Shown: positions 16,896 to 26,283, counted from the stretch's first letter. The stretch is 64,000 nucleotides of DNA from Streptomyces violascens (GCF_014649955.1 NZ_BMUA01000015.1:124001-188000); one strand, 5' to 3'. Notes: generated by a model from the letters alone, not told the origin. A program made the numbers and translations.

Positions 16896-17216
16896 ATGGC
16901 ATGGGTCCTGCTCGTCGTCGCCGGTCTGCTCGAGGTGGGCTGGTCGATCGGGATGAAGTACACCGACGGATTCACCCGGCTCGTGCCCAGTGTGCTGACC
17001 GGCGCGGGGATCGTCGCTTCGATGCTGTTGCTCTCGCAGGCCGCCAAGACGCTGCCCATCGGTACGGCGTACGGCGTGTGGGTCGGCATCGGCGCGGCCG
17101 GTGCGGCGGTGCTCGGCATGGTGGTGCTCGGTGAGCCGGCCACCGCCGCCCGGATCTTCTTCGTGTGCCTGCTGCTCGTCGCCGTGGTGGGGCTGAAGGC
17201 GACGAGCGGCCACTAG
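16896..17216 (+). CDS. gdx: SMR-family guanidinium exporter (Gdx/SugE)
   Basis: A 106-residue, four-helix small multidrug resistance protein. The essential membrane Glu13 is in LLEVGWSIGMKYTDGF, and the third helix reads AYGVWVGIGAAGAAVLGM, both typical of the SugE/Gdx subgroup. GGAGGT at 16884-16889 supports the ATG at 16896. Together with the guanidine-III riboswitch directly upstream, the substrate is almost certainly guanidinium. The dual-topology protein would work as an antiparallel dimer in the membrane. Confidence 0.93.
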   Translation: MAWVLLVVAGLLEVGWSIGMKYTDGFTRLVPSVLTGAGIVASMLLLSQAAKTLPIGTAYGVWVGIGAAGAAVLGMVVLGEPATAARIFFVCLLLVAVVGLKATSGH

Positions 17217-17267
17217 GCGCTCCCGGTCAGGCGCTCCGGTCCCGCGGCCCCGAAAGCCGTGTGGGCC

Positions 17268-19772
17268 TCACGGGCTTCTCGACCCCCGCGGCCGGTCGGC
17301 GGCGCCCGTGGTGGTGCCGGCCGTTCCCGTGGTCGTGCCGCCGTTGTCGGTGCCTGCCGTGTTGGTGCCTCCGTCGGTGGCGCCGCCCTGAGTCTGGCCC
17401 TGCGTCTGCCCCTGGGTCTGGCCTTGGGTCTGCCCCTGGGTCTGGCCTTGGGTCTGCCCCTGGGTCTGGCCCTGGGTCTGCCCCTGGGTCGAACCCTGGG
17501 TCTGGCCCGGTGTCTGGCCCTGCGTCGATCCTTGGGTCTGGCCCTGGTTGCGGCCGCCGGTCTGGCCCTGGTTCTGCCCCTGCGTCTGGCCTTGGTCCTG
17601 ACCTTGGGTCTGGCCCTGGTCGCGGCCGGGGGTCTGGGGCGGGGACGGGTTCGGGGGCGGCGGTTCGACCGGGACGGTGGCGCCGTCCTGGAGTTCCAGG
17701 TCGAAGTCCTTGACCTCGCTGCCCTGGAGGGCGCCCTTGGTGTACTGGGCCCAGATCTGCGCGGGCGGCCCGCCGCCGTTCATGCGGGTGTAGCCGAGCG
17801 CGCCGTACAGCGGCTGCTGGACGGCCGTTTCGGGGTCGGCGCCCATCACGGCGACGACGGTGGCCAGGTCCGGGGTGTAGCCCGCGAACCAGGCGGCCTT
17901 GTCCTTTTCGGCGGTTCCGGTCTTGCCGGCGGCGGGCCGGCCCGAGGCCTGGGCTTCCGTGCCCGTGCCGCCTTCGACGACGCTCTGCAGCATCGACGTC
18001 GTGGTGTCGGCGGCCTCGCGGCTGACGGCCTGCTTGGTGTCCTGCGAGGGCAGGTCGGTCTTCTCGCCGTCCTTGGTGACGGATTCGACCATGGTGTACG
18101 TGCCGTGGCGGCCGTGGTCGGCGAGCGTGGCGTACGCCTCGGTCATGTCGAGGACGCTGGCGGTCGCGGTGCCGAGTGCGATGGAGGGGCCGTTGGGCAT
18201 GTCCGGGGTGTCGGCGGGGATGCCGAGGTCGATGGCGGTCTGCCTGACCTTGGAGGGGCCGACGTCGGCGGCCATCTGCGCGTACACCGCGTTGACGGAC
18301 TTGTCGGTGGCGGTGCGCACGGTGATCTGTCCGTACGAGGTGTCGTCCTCGTTGGCGGGGTTGTACGGGGTGCCCTTCCAGCCCTGCACATAGCGCTTGT
18401 TGGTGCCGTCGTAGACGGTGTTCGGGGTGATGGGGCGCCCGTCCTGGGTGGTCGAGTCGTTGACGACGGCCGAGGTGAAGACGAACGGCTTGAAGGTGGA
18501 GCCGACCTGGAAGTCGTGCCGGGTCGCGTTGTTGACGTACTGCTTGGTGTAGTCGATGCCTCCGTACATCGCGAGGACCTTGCCGGTCGACGGGTCGATG
18601 GAGGCGCCGCCGACTCGGACGTTGCGGTCGGCCTTGCGGTCGGGGCTCAGCTTGGAGTTGACCTTGTCGTCGACGGCTTTGACGAAGGCGTCCTGCTTGT
18701 CCTTCTCGATGGTGGTGGTGATGCGGTAGCCGCCGGTCGCGAGGGTGTTCTCCTCGATGATCTTGTTGCTGGTGAGGTAGTCCTTGACGGCTTCGACGAG
18801 GTAGCCGCGCTGGCCCGCGAGACCGGCGCGCGGCTTGACCTTTCCGGGGACGGGGAAGGTGGTCGCGGCCCGCTCGGGGGCGCTGAGCCACTTCTTCTTG
18901 ACCATGCCGTCGAGCACGTAGTTCCAGCGGGCCAGCGCGCGCGGTTTGTTCTCGGGGTGGGCGATCACGTCGTACGCGCTGGGGGAGTTGAGCAGGGAGG
19001 CGAGGTAGGCGCCCTCGGCGGTGGTGAGCTTCTCGACGTCCTTGCTGTAGTACGCCTGCGATGCCGCCTGGATGCCGTAGGCGTTGCGGCCGAAGTAGCT
19101 GGTGTTCAGATACCCGGCAAGGATGTCCTCTTTGGTCTCCTCGCGATTGAGTTTGATCGCGATGAAGAACTCCTTCACCTTGCGGGTGACCGTCTGCTCC
19201 TGGCCCAGGTAGTAGTTCTTGACGTACTGCTGGGTGATGGTGGAGCCGCCCTGGGTGCCCTTGCCGGTGAGGGTGTTCCAGGCGGCGCGCACCATCGCCT
19301 TGGGGTCGACGGCCCGCTCGGAGTAGAAGTCCCGGTCCTCGGCGGCCAGTACGGCGCGCTGCACGGTGAGCGGGACCTGGGAGAGCTGTACGTTCTCGCG
19401 GTTGATCTCGCCGTCCGAGGCGAGCTGGGTGCCGTCGGCGTACAGGAAGACGTTGGACTGGGCGGTGGCCCCGGCGTTGGCGGCCGGGATCGACACGAGC
19501 GTGTAGCCGGTGATGAAGCCGCCGATGAGCAGCAGGGCGAAGAGCAGGACGATGCCGAGCACGATGCGCCAGCGGGGGACGAAGCGGCGCCATCCGGTCC
19601 GCTTGGGGCGCTTGTCCTTGCCGTTGTCCTTGCCGCCGCCGCTGCTGCCGCTGCCGCCCGCCGCGGCGGTGGGCACCGGCCCGGGCCCCTCGGCGCCTGG
19701 GCCCCGGGGCTTCCACTTCTGCGGCGCCTCGTGTCCGGGCTTCGGGGGCTCCGGCTGCTCGTCGTCGCTCAT
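17268..19772 (-). CDS. Class A (bifunctional) penicillin-binding protein with Gln/Gly/Thr-rich tail
   Basis: An 834-residue cell-wall synthase. After a Pro/Gly-rich cytoplasmic part there is one membrane helix (IVLGIVLLFALLLIGGFITG). The GT51 transglycosylase follows, with AAEDRDFYSE and the GGSTITQQYVKN motif. The transpeptidase has the Ser of STFKPF, SVN and KTGTAEK. After about residue 730 comes a Pro-rich stretch and then a long run of QGQT-type repeats, ending in a Gly/Thr-rich tail, all predicted outside the membrane. GGAGAGAC precedes the ATG at 19772. The repeats are encoded by 12-base units (see 17390-17560). Confidence 0.93.
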   Translation of the reverse strand: MSDDEQPEPPKPGHEAPQKWKPRGPGAEGPGPVPTAAAGGSGSSGGGKDNGKDKRPKRTGWRRFVPRWRIVLGIVLLFALLLIGGFITGYTLVSIPAANAGATAQSNVFLYADGTQLASDGEINRENVQLSQVPLTVQRAVLAAEDRDFYSERAVDPKAMVRAAWNTLTGKGTQGGSTITQQYVKNYYLGQEQTVTRKVKEFFIAIKLNREETKEDILAGYLNTSYFGRNAYGIQAASQAYYSKDVEKLTTAEGAYLASLLNSPSAYDVIAHPENKPRALARWNYVLDGMVKKKWLSAPERAATTFPVPGKVKPRAGLAGQRGYLVEAVKDYLTSNKIIEENTLATGGYRITTTIEKDKQDAFVKAVDDKVNSKLSPDRKADRNVRVGGASIDPSTGKVLAMYGGIDYTKQYVNNATRHDFQVGSTFKPFVFTSAVVNDSTTQDGRPITPNTVYDGTNKRYVQGWKGTPYNPANEDDTSYGQITVRTATDKSVNAVYAQMAADVGPSKVRQTAIDLGIPADTPDMPNGPSIALGTATASVLDMTEAYATLADHGRHGTYTMVESVTKDGEKTDLPSQDTKQAVSREAADTTTSMLQSVVEGGTGTEAQASGRPAAGKTGTAEKDKAAWFAGYTPDLATVVAVMGADPETAVQQPLYGALGYTRMNGGGPPAQIWAQYTKGALQGSEVKDFDLELQDGATVPVEPPPPNPSPPQTPGRDQGQTQGQDQGQTQGQNQGQTGGRNQGQTQGSTQGQTPGQTQGSTQGQTQGQTQGQTQGQTQGQTQGQTQGQTQGQTQGGATDGGTNTAGTDNGGTTTGTAGTTTGAADRPRGSRSP
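17390..17560 (-). repeat. Tandem 12/24-bp repeats encoding the QGQT tail of the PBP
   Basis: About a dozen copies of CCCTGGGTCTGG-like 12-mers, many arranged as 24-mers, read on the minus strand as Gln-Gly-Gln-Thr. In-frame repeats of this kind can change copy number by slippage without breaking the gene, so tail length may vary between strains. Confidence 0.85.
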
Positions 19773-19913
19773 GTCTCTCCGGCCGTCGCATCTCGGGTCG
19801 TTTGCGAAATGTATGGGGTGATATGCGGTGTAAGGACATCTTGCATGCCGCACCGCGGAAATTCCGTCGCGAAGGGCCGTGGGGCTGGGCTAGGCTCTCG
19901 CGCTTTGGTGTCC

Positions 19914-20735
19914 ATGGCGGTGGGGGGGGCGGTCGTGCGGCTGTACGGAGTCGTGGCCGCGGGTGGGTTCCGGCGCTATACGACGTACCGGGTCGCCACC
20001 GCGGCCGGGGTGTTCACCAACACTGTCTTCGGCGTGATCGTGGCCTACACCTATATAGCCCTGTGGGACCAGCGTCCCAACCTCGGCGGCTACGACCAGT
20101 CCCAGGCGCTCACCTATGTGTGGATCAGCCAGGCCATGCTGATGACGGTCAACCTGTTCGGCGGCGGCTTCGCGGACGAACTCGTGGAACGCATCCGTAC
20201 GGGTGACATCGCGATCGACCTGTACCGTCCGGCCGACCTCCAGCTGTGGTGGCTGTCCGCCGATCTGGGCCGGGCGCTGTTCCACTTCCTGGGGCGCGGG
20301 GTGGTCCCGCTGACCTTCGGTGCGCTGTTCTTCGACCTCGCGCTGCCCACGGACCCGCTGACCTGGCTGGCCTTTCTCCTCGCGGTGCTGCTCGGTGTGG
20401 TGGTGAGCTTCGCGCTGCGGTTCCTGGTGGCGCTCTCGGCGTTCTGGCTGCTCGACGGGGCCGGCGTCGCCTCCCTCGTCTCGATCGCGGGCCTGTTCTT
20501 CTCCGGGATGCTGCTGCCGCTCAACGCCTTCCCCGGCCTGCTCGGCGAGGTGGCCCGCGCGCTGCCGTGGTCCTCGCTGCTCCAGATCCCGGCGGACGTC
20601 CTGATGGGCCGGCACCGCGGCTGGGGCCTGCTCGGTGCGTTCGGTTTCCAGCTCGGCTGGGCGGCTGCGCTGCTCGGCGTGGGCCGGCTGCTCCAGTCCG
20701 CGGCGGTACGGAGGGTGGTGGTGCAGGGTGGCTGA
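19914..20735 (+). CDS. ABC-2 family transporter permease, first subunit
   Basis: A membrane protein of about 273 residues with six hydrophobic segments (TNTVFGVIVAYTYIALW; LAFLLAVLLGVVVSFALRFLV; LVSIAGLFFSGMLLPLNAFP). Motifs ERIRTGDIAIDLYRP and LLPLNAFPGLLGEVARALPW fit the DUF990-type ABC-2 export permeases. The exact start is uncertain: ATG 19914, GTG 19908 or GTG 19935 are possible; a TAGGCT box just upstream favours a leaderless start near 19908-19914. It overlaps the second permease by eight bases, giving a permease-permease-ATPase operon. The substrate is unknown. Confidence 0.85.
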   Translation: MAVGGAVVRLYGVVAAGGFRRYTTYRVATAAGVFTNTVFGVIVAYTYIALWDQRPNLGGYDQSQALTYVWISQAMLMTVNLFGGGFADELVERIRTGDIAIDLYRPADLQLWWLSADLGRALFHFLGRGVVPLTFGALFFDLALPTDPLTWLAFLLAVLLGVVVSFALRFLVALSAFWLLDGAGVASLVSIAGLFFSGMLLPLNAFPGLLGEVARALPWSSLLQIPADVLMGRHRGWGLLGAFGFQLGWAAALLGVGRLLQSAAVRRVVVQGG

Positions 20736-21561
20736 GACGGTGACCGAGCGGCGGCCAGCGCCGGGTGTGTGGGCCACGTACAGGATGATCGCCGGAATGT
20801 GGATCCGCTCCACACTCGCCTACCGGGCATCGTTCGTGATGATGCTGGTCGGGAACTTCCTGGTGACAGCGTTCGACTTCGTCGTGATCGCCCTGATGTT
20901 CTCGCAGGTCCGCTCGCTCGGCGGGTACTCCTTCGCCGAAGTGGCGTTCCTGTACGGGACGTCGACGACGGCGTTCGGGCTTGCGAACGCGGTGCTCGGC
21001 TCGATCGACAAGCTGGGCGCGCGCATCCGCGACGGCACGCTCGACACGCTGCTTGTGCGCCCGGCGCCGGTGCTCGCGCAAGTCGCCGCCGACCGCTTCG
21101 GCCTCCAGCGCCTGGGCCGGCTGCTCCAGGGCGTGCTGGTCCTGGCGGGTTCGCTGCTGTCCCTGCACGTCCACTGGACGGTGCTGAAGGTGCTCCTGGT
21201 GCCGGTGATGCTGCTCAGCGGCACCGCGATCTTCTGCGCGGTGTTCGTGGCGGGCGCTGCCTTCCAGTTCTGGGCGCAGGACGCGGCCGAGGTGCAGAGC
21301 GCGTTCACGTACGGCGGCCAGACGCTGCTCCAGTACCCGCCGACGGTGTTCGCCAAGGACATGGTGCGCGGCGTCACCTTCGTCCTGCCCCTGGCCTTCG
21401 TGAACTGGCTGCCCGCGCTGTACGTCCTGGGCCGCCCCTACCCCCTGGCCCTGCCGGCCTGGCTCGCCTTCACGCCCCCGCTTGTGGCGGCCGCCTGCCT
21501 GACGCTGGCGGGCCAGGCGTGGCGGGTGGGAATCCGTTCGTACCGCAGCACGGGGAGTTGA
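20728..21561 (+). CDS. ABC-2 family transporter permease, second subunit
   Basis: A 277-residue membrane protein with about six helices. It starts at a GTG overlapping the end of the first permease (GGAGGG about 12 bases upstream). ARIRDGTLDTLLVRPAPVL parallels the same loop in the first permease, so the two subunits are homologous and should form a heterodimer. The C-terminal half has AFVNWLPALYVLGRPYPL, seen in the DUF990 group. Confidence 0.87.
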   Translation: MAETVTERRPAPGVWATYRMIAGMWIRSTLAYRASFVMMLVGNFLVTAFDFVVIALMFSQVRSLGGYSFAEVAFLYGTSTTAFGLANAVLGSIDKLGARIRDGTLDTLLVRPAPVLAQVAADRFGLQRLGRLLQGVLVLAGSLLSLHVHWTVLKVLLVPVMLLSGTAIFCAVFVAGAAFQFWAQDAAEVQSAFTYGGQTLLQYPPTVFAKDMVRGVTFVLPLAFVNWLPALYVLGRPYPLALPAWLAFTPPLVAAACLTLAGQAWRVGIRSYRSTGS

Positions 21562-21562
21562 A

Positions 21563-22525
21563 GTGAGCGACTTGATCGAACTCGACGGCGTGGAGAAGGT
21601 CTTCGAAGTACGCCGCAAGACGGGCCGCCTGCGTCGCGAGAAGCGAGAGGTCAGGGCGGTGGACGGGATCAGCTTCCGGGTGCCGCGGGGCGAGATGGTC
21701 GGCTACATCGGCCCGAACGGCGCCGGAAAGTCCACCACGATCAAGATGCTGACGGGCATCCTCACCCCGAGCGCGGGCCGCCTCAGGGTGGCGGGCCTGG
21801 ACCCGTCCCGGGAACGTACGAAACTGGCGCAGCGCATCGGCGTGGTCTTCGGCCAACGCACAACTCTCTGGTGGGACTTGCCGCTGTACGACTCGTACAA
21901 GCTGGCTCACCGCATGTACCGCATCCCGGATGCCCGCTTCCGCGAAAACCTGGACAGATGCGTCGAACTCCTGGATCTGGCAAGCCTGTTGGACGTACCG
22001 GTTCGCCAACTCTCCCTGGGTCAGCGAATGCGCGGCGACATCGCGGCAGCACTCCTCCACGACCCGGACGTCCTGTACCTGGACGAGCCGACGATCGGCC
22101 TGGACGTCATCAGCAAGGCAAAAGTCCGGCAATTTCTGCGCGACCTGAACGCGGAACGCGCCACCACGATCCTGCTCACCACGCACGACCTGACCGACAT
22201 CGAGCAGCTCTGCAAGCGGGTGATGGTCATCGACCACGGGCGCCTGATGTACGACGGCGCGCTGGCCGGGCTGCACGAGGCGGGCGAGAGCGAACGCACC
22301 CTGGTGGTCGACCTGGAGCGCGAACTCCCGCCGGTACAGGCGGAAGGCGCCCGTGTGGTGAAGGTCGAGGGCCCCCGCCAGTGGCTCGCCTTCCCGGCCT
22401 CCGCGTCGGCGGCGCCGCTGGTTGCGCACATCGCGCAGGCGTACCCGTTGGTGGACCTGTCGGTACGCGAACCGGACATCGAGGCAGTGATCGCGAGAAT
22501 GTACGACGGTCGGCCCCTTTACTAG
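21563..22525 (+). CDS. ABC transporter ATP-binding protein of the ABC-2 exporter
   Basis: A 320-residue ATPase starting at GTG one base after the previous stop. Walker A GPNGAGKST (near residues 50-58), an atypical signature LSLGQRMRGDIAAAL, Walker B VLYLDEPTIGLD, and switch LLTTHDLTDIE. The TTLWWDLPLYDSY segment is characteristic of the DUF990-linked ATPases. It powers the two permeases upstream; export of a lipid, peptide or drug is possible. Confidence 0.92.
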   Translation: MSDLIELDGVEKVFEVRRKTGRLRREKREVRAVDGISFRVPRGEMVGYIGPNGAGKSTTIKMLTGILTPSAGRLRVAGLDPSRERTKLAQRIGVVFGQRTTLWWDLPLYDSYKLAHRMYRIPDARFRENLDRCVELLDLASLLDVPVRQLSLGQRMRGDIAAALLHDPDVLYLDEPTIGLDVISKAKVRQFLRDLNAERATTILLTTHDLTDIEQLCKRVMVIDHGRLMYDGALAGLHEAGESERTLVVDLERELPPVQAEGARVVKVEGPRQWLAFPASASAAPLVAHIAQAYPLVDLSVREPDIEAVIARMYDGRPLY

Positions 22526-22535
22526 TCTTCGCACC

Positions 22536-23225
22536 ATGACGAGTGAACCAACGGGTGGGCTGCCACAGATGCGGGCTTCGGACGCCGAGCGGGAGCGGAT
22601 CGCGGAGACGCTGAGGGACGCGGTGGCCGAGGGCCGGCTCGACATGGAGGAGTTCGAGCAGCGCCTGGAGGCGGCCTACAAGGCGCGTACGCACGGGGAG
22701 TTGGAGCCGCTCGTCCGCGACCTGCCCGCGCCGGGCACGGCGGGCCCGGCGGCCCCGGTGGCCCGCCGCACGGAGGACGAGACCGAGGTCCACTGGCCCT
22801 CCCGCATCGGCCACCCGCCGACCTCCAAAGGAGGCTTCGCCCTGTGGGGCGGCTTCCAGCGCAAGGGCAACTGGACGGTGGCGAAGAAGTTCACCGCGTT
22901 CGCGATGTGGGGCGGCGGCGACATCGACCTGCGCGAGGCCCGCTTCGAGGACCGCGAGACGGTGATCCGCCTCTTCACGATCATGGGCGGCATCGGCGTG
23001 ACGGTCCCGCCCGAGCTGAACGTCCAGGTGAAGGGCTTCGGAATCATGGGCGGGGTGGGCGGCAGCAAGGCCAACGGCGAGGGCACACCGGGCTCGCCCC
23101 ACGTCACGATCGTGGCGTTCGCCCTGATGGGCGGGATCGGGGTGGACCGGAAGCTGCGGAAGGTACACAAGGAGCGGTTGCGGCTGGAGAAGAGGGAGGG
23201 GAAGGAGCGGAAGGAGCTGGGGTGA
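22536..23225 (+). CDS. DUF1707 protein with YvqF-like C-terminal domain
   Basis: A 229-residue cytoplasmic-looking protein. The N-terminal DUF1707 segment reads RASDAERERIAETLRDAVAE with GRLDMEEFEQRLEAAYKA. The C-terminal half, rich in Gly with repeated FxIMGGIGV and MGGVGG strands, resembles the cell-wall-active antibiotic response domain (LiaF/YvqF-like). There are no clear membrane helices. Such proteins may help sense envelope stress. It starts 10 bases after the ABC ATPase, so it may share the transcript. Confidence 0.82.
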   Translation: MTSEPTGGLPQMRASDAERERIAETLRDAVAEGRLDMEEFEQRLEAAYKARTHGELEPLVRDLPAPGTAGPAAPVARRTEDETEVHWPSRIGHPPTSKGGFALWGGFQRKGNWTVAKKFTAFAMWGGGDIDLREARFEDRETVIRLFTIMGGIGVTVPPELNVQVKGFGIMGGVGGSKANGEGTPGSPHVTIVAFALMGGIGVDRKLRKVHKERLRLEKREGKERKELG

Positions 23226-23295
23226 GGGGTGGGGGTCGAGGCGCTGGGTTGCCTCAACCCCCTTGGATGCGTGGTCAGTTCGTGGTGAGCGCGGC

Positions 23296-24636
23296 CTATC
23301 CGCCCAGCGCGTGCGACACCGTGTAGATCAGCAGGCCCGCCAGCGCGCCCACCACCGTGCCGTTGATGCGGATGAACTGCAGATCGCGGCCGATGTTCGC
23401 CTCGATCTTGCGGGACGTGTCGTTCGCGTCCCACGACGCCACCGTGTCTGTGATGAGGGATGTGATCTCGGCCCGGTAGGTCGAGACCACGTACGCCGCC
23501 GCGTCCTCCAGCCAGCCGTCCACCTTGGACTGGAGGCGGTCGTCCGTGGACAGGCGGGTGCCCAGGGAGAGCAGGGACGCCCTCGCGCGCAGGCGCAGTT
23601 CGCTGTGGTCGTCCTCCGCCGCCGCGATGATCATCGACCGTACGGAGGACCACGCCGAGGCGATGATGTCCTGGACCTCGGCGCGGGCCAGTATCTCCGA
23701 CTTGAAGCGCTCCACCCTGGTCCGCGTCTCGGAGTCCGACTGGAGGTCGGCCGCGAAGTCCGCCAGGAAGCGGTCCAGGGCGCCGCGCGCCGGGTGGGCC
23801 GGCATGTCACGCATCTCGGTTATGAAGCGCAGCAGCTCCTTGTAGACGCGCTCGCCCACCTTGCGGTCCACGAAGCGCGGCGTCCAGCCGGGGGCGCCGC
23901 CCTGTACCGCGTCCATCACCGAGTCCCCGTGCAGCACCAGCCAGTCGTGGGCCCGTACGCACACCAGGTCCACGGCCTTGCGGTGGCTGCCGTCCGCGAC
24001 GATCTTCTCCAGCGCCTTGCCGAGGCCCGGCGCGATCTCCGCCGCGTCCGCCCGGCGTGTGATCGCCTCGCCCACCACCGCCTGGACGTCGGAGTCCCTG
24101 AGCACCGTCAGCGCGCCGCGCAGGGCTGTGGCCAGCTCCGACGTGACCCGCTCCGCGTGCTCGGGCTCCGCGAGCCAGGTACCGAGGCGGCGGCCGATGC
24201 CGAGGGCCTGGAGGCGGGTGCGTACGACGGCCGTCGACAGGAAGTTCTCGCCCACGAACGAGCCCAGTGTGGCGCCGAACTGGTCCTTCTTGTTCTGGAT
24301 GATCGCCGTGTGCGGAATGGGCAGGCCCAGCGGGCGGCGGAACAGCGCCGTCACCGCGAACCAGTCCGCAAGCGCACCCACCATGCCCGCCTCGGCCGCC
24401 GCCGCGACGTATCCCGCCCACGCGCCCGCTCCCGAGCGGTCCGCCCAGGTCGCGAGGCCGAAGATCACCGCGACCAGGAGCAGCAGGCCGGTCGCCGTCG
24501 CCTTCATGCGGCGCACGCCCCGGCGCTTCTCCTCGTCCGCCGCCGTGTAGGCGAAGGGCGACGAGCGGGGCGTGCGCGCGGCCGTGTCCGCCCCGGCCGC
24601 CGCCTCTGCGTCGGGCCCCGATCTCGTACGTTCCAT
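23296..24636 (-). CDS. DUF445 family membrane-anchored protein
   Basis: A 446-residue protein of the YheB/DUF445 family. One hydrophobic N-terminal hairpin includes TGLLLLVAVIFGLATW and the family hallmark GALADWFAVTALFRRPLG-LPIPHTAII, which lies near residues 85-110. A long helical central region follows, with a C-terminal anchor (INGTVVGALAGLLIYTVSHAL). The start ATG at 24636 follows GGAG. The function is unknown. Convergent with the DUF1707 gene. Confidence 0.88.
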   Translation of the reverse strand: MERTRSGPDAEAAAGADTAARTPRSSPFAYTAADEEKRRGVRRMKATATGLLLLVAVIFGLATWADRSGAGAWAGYVAAAAEAGMVGALADWFAVTALFRRPLGLPIPHTAIIQNKKDQFGATLGSFVGENFLSTAVVRTRLQALGIGRRLGTWLAEPEHAERVTSELATALRGALTVLRDSDVQAVVGEAITRRADAAEIAPGLGKALEKIVADGSHRKAVDLVCVRAHDWLVLHGDSVMDAVQGGAPGWTPRFVDRKVGERVYKELLRFITEMRDMPAHPARGALDRFLADFAADLQSDSETRTRVERFKSEILARAEVQDIIASAWSSVRSMIIAAAEDDHSELRLRARASLLSLGTRLSTDDRLQSKVDGWLEDAAAYVVSTYRAEITSLITDTVASWDANDTSRKIEANIGRDLQFIRINGTVVGALAGLLIYTVSHALGG

Positions 24637-24807
24637 TCGCTCCACCCGTCCGTGCCTGTGCACGACCCCGATCGGTCTCGTACGGCACGATCCGTTCCGT
24701 ACGACCTCTTACATGAAGTACTTACGGCGCGCACGTTCAGTTCCCGTGCGCCCGTACGACCACTCGTTCGCGTGGCCCCGCGGGCCTTCGCTCCGTACAT
24801 TCAGATC

Positions 24808-26028
24808 ATGTCCATGCGGACGCTTCGGTCGCATGCCGGGCGGCTCGCCCTGCTCGCGGTGGTGGTGCTGCTCGCCGCCACCGTCTACGCCGTGGTTGTG
24901 CCCGGCCGGGCCGGGGCGGGCTCCGACGACGGTGACTGGGCCGGGACCTGGTACGCCGCTCCCGTCGGCGTCGAGCCCGGGGGCGATGCGGCGCGGACCG
25001 TACGCAATGTCGTGCACACCTCGCTCGGCGGCAGCTGGGCCCGCGTCACCGTCTCCAATCTGTTCGGGCACGCCCCGCTCGACCTGCGCCACACCACGCT
25101 GGCCACCGCGGCCGACCCCGCGCGGACCATGCGGACGCTGACCTTCCGCGGGCTCGCGCGGGTCTCCGTGCCGGCCGGCACGGAGGTCGTCAGCGACCCG
25201 CTCGCCTTCGAGGTGCCCACTTCTGGTGATGTGTACGTGTCTGTGTACGCGGCCGGGCCCGTGACCTGGCATCCCGGGGCCCAGCAGACCTCGTTCATGG
25301 CCCGGGGCGCTGTCGACCGTGCTGCCGACGCCGAGGGGTTTGCACAGGTCACGGGGGCTTGGCGGTACGTCACCGCCCTCGATGTCCAGGGGGCGGAGGC
25401 GGCGGCCGGCAGCGTCGTCGTGTTCGGGGACTCCATAACCGAGGGGGTCGGATCCACGCCGGGGGCCGATCGGCGCTGGACGGATGTGCTGGCGGGGCGG
25501 CTGCGGGGGCCGCACGCCGCGCTCTCCGCGGACAGCGGTTCCGCGCCGCAGGCCGTGCTCAACGCCGGGATCGGCGGGAACGCGCTGCTCGCGCGGTTCG
25601 CCGGGCCCAGCGGGGTCGAGCGCTTTCAGCGGGACGCGCTTGCGCGGGCCGGGGTGCGTACGGTCGTCGTCGAGCTCGGGATCAACGATCTGCTGGGTGG
25701 GGAGAGGGATTCCGCCGCGCTGCTTGCGGGGATGCGGGAGTTGGTGCGGGTGGGGCATGCGCGGGGGGTGCGGGTCCTGGGCACGACGCTTTCGCCTTGC
25801 GGCGGGGTCCGGGGGTGTACGGGTTTGGTTCAGCGGGTGCGGGGATTCGTGAACTCCGCGATTCGTGGGGGCGGGGTTTATGACGGGGTCGTCGATATAG
25901 ACCGGGTGCTTCGGGATCCGTATGCGCCGATGGCGTTGTGGGGGCCGTACGACTCCGGGGATCGGCTGCACCCGTCTGATGCGGGGTATCTGGCGATGGG
26001 GCAGGGGGTGGATCTGGGGGCGTTGTGA
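24808..26028 (+). CDS. Secreted SGNH/GDSL-family hydrolase
   Basis: A 406-residue protein with an N-terminal signal or anchor helix (LALLAVVVLLAATVYAVVV), then an N-terminal beta-rich domain and a C-terminal SGNH domain. Catalytic motifs are VVFGDSITEG (Ser), GIGGNALL (Gly/Asn), ELGINDLL (Asn) and GDRLHPSDAGY (Asp-His). It resembles the Streptomyces extracellular GDSL esterases. ATG 24808 and 24814 are both possible; a TACATT box seven bases upstream suggests leaderless expression. Codon use becomes unusually G-rich at third positions near the end, but the frame is intact. Confidence 0.88.
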   Translation: MSMRTLRSHAGRLALLAVVVLLAATVYAVVVPGRAGAGSDDGDWAGTWYAAPVGVEPGGDAARTVRNVVHTSLGGSWARVTVSNLFGHAPLDLRHTTLATAADPARTMRTLTFRGLARVSVPAGTEVVSDPLAFEVPTSGDVYVSVYAAGPVTWHPGAQQTSFMARGAVDRAADAEGFAQVTGAWRYVTALDVQGAEAAAGSVVVFGDSITEGVGSTPGADRRWTDVLAGRLRGPHAALSADSGSAPQAVLNAGIGGNALLARFAGPSGVERFQRDALARAGVRTVVVELGINDLLGGERDSAALLAGMRELVRVGHARGVRVLGTTLSPCGGVRGCTGLVQRVRGFVNSAIRGGGVYDGVVDIDRVLRDPYAPMALWGPYDSGDRLHPSDAGYLAMGQGVDLGAL

Positions 26029-26283
26029 GGGGGCACCTGTCGGACGCCGCCCGCCCTCGCTCCGCCGCCGGGCGCGCGACCGGTGAGTCCGAGCGTGCTG
26101 CGAGGGGGCTCGCCGTCGGATGCAGCTACTCCCGCCCCGCCGGGCGCACGTCCGGACGGCTCCTGTCCGTCCCTGCCGTACGGCCATGCGCCCGACCACT
26201 ATGGGGAGTTGCCCCTCTGTACGAGCCGGGGGCGGACTTCGTTCAGAGAGGCGGGAAATCTCTTTCCGGCTTTCCCCTCTCCG
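26029..26283. other. 255-base gap without a recognisable gene
   Basis: Between the SGNH hydrolase and the small membrane protein. It is GC-rich, with open frames that lack a ribosome binding site or codon bias. No repeat, RNA or operator stands out. Confidence 0.6.

Noticed and set aside
17390..17560. CRISPR-like array
   Set aside because: Units are 12/24 bp without unique spacers and are in frame inside the PBP gene.
17259..20735. 1158-residue frame covering the antisense of the PBP gene and the ABC permease
   Set aside because: The first 880 or so codons are the complement of the PBP gene; only the part after about 19914 is a real gene.
23263..26028. 921-residue frame ending in the SGNH hydrolase
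   Set aside because: The N-terminal half is antisense to the DUF445 gene; the signal peptide and leaderless promoter place the true start at 24808.
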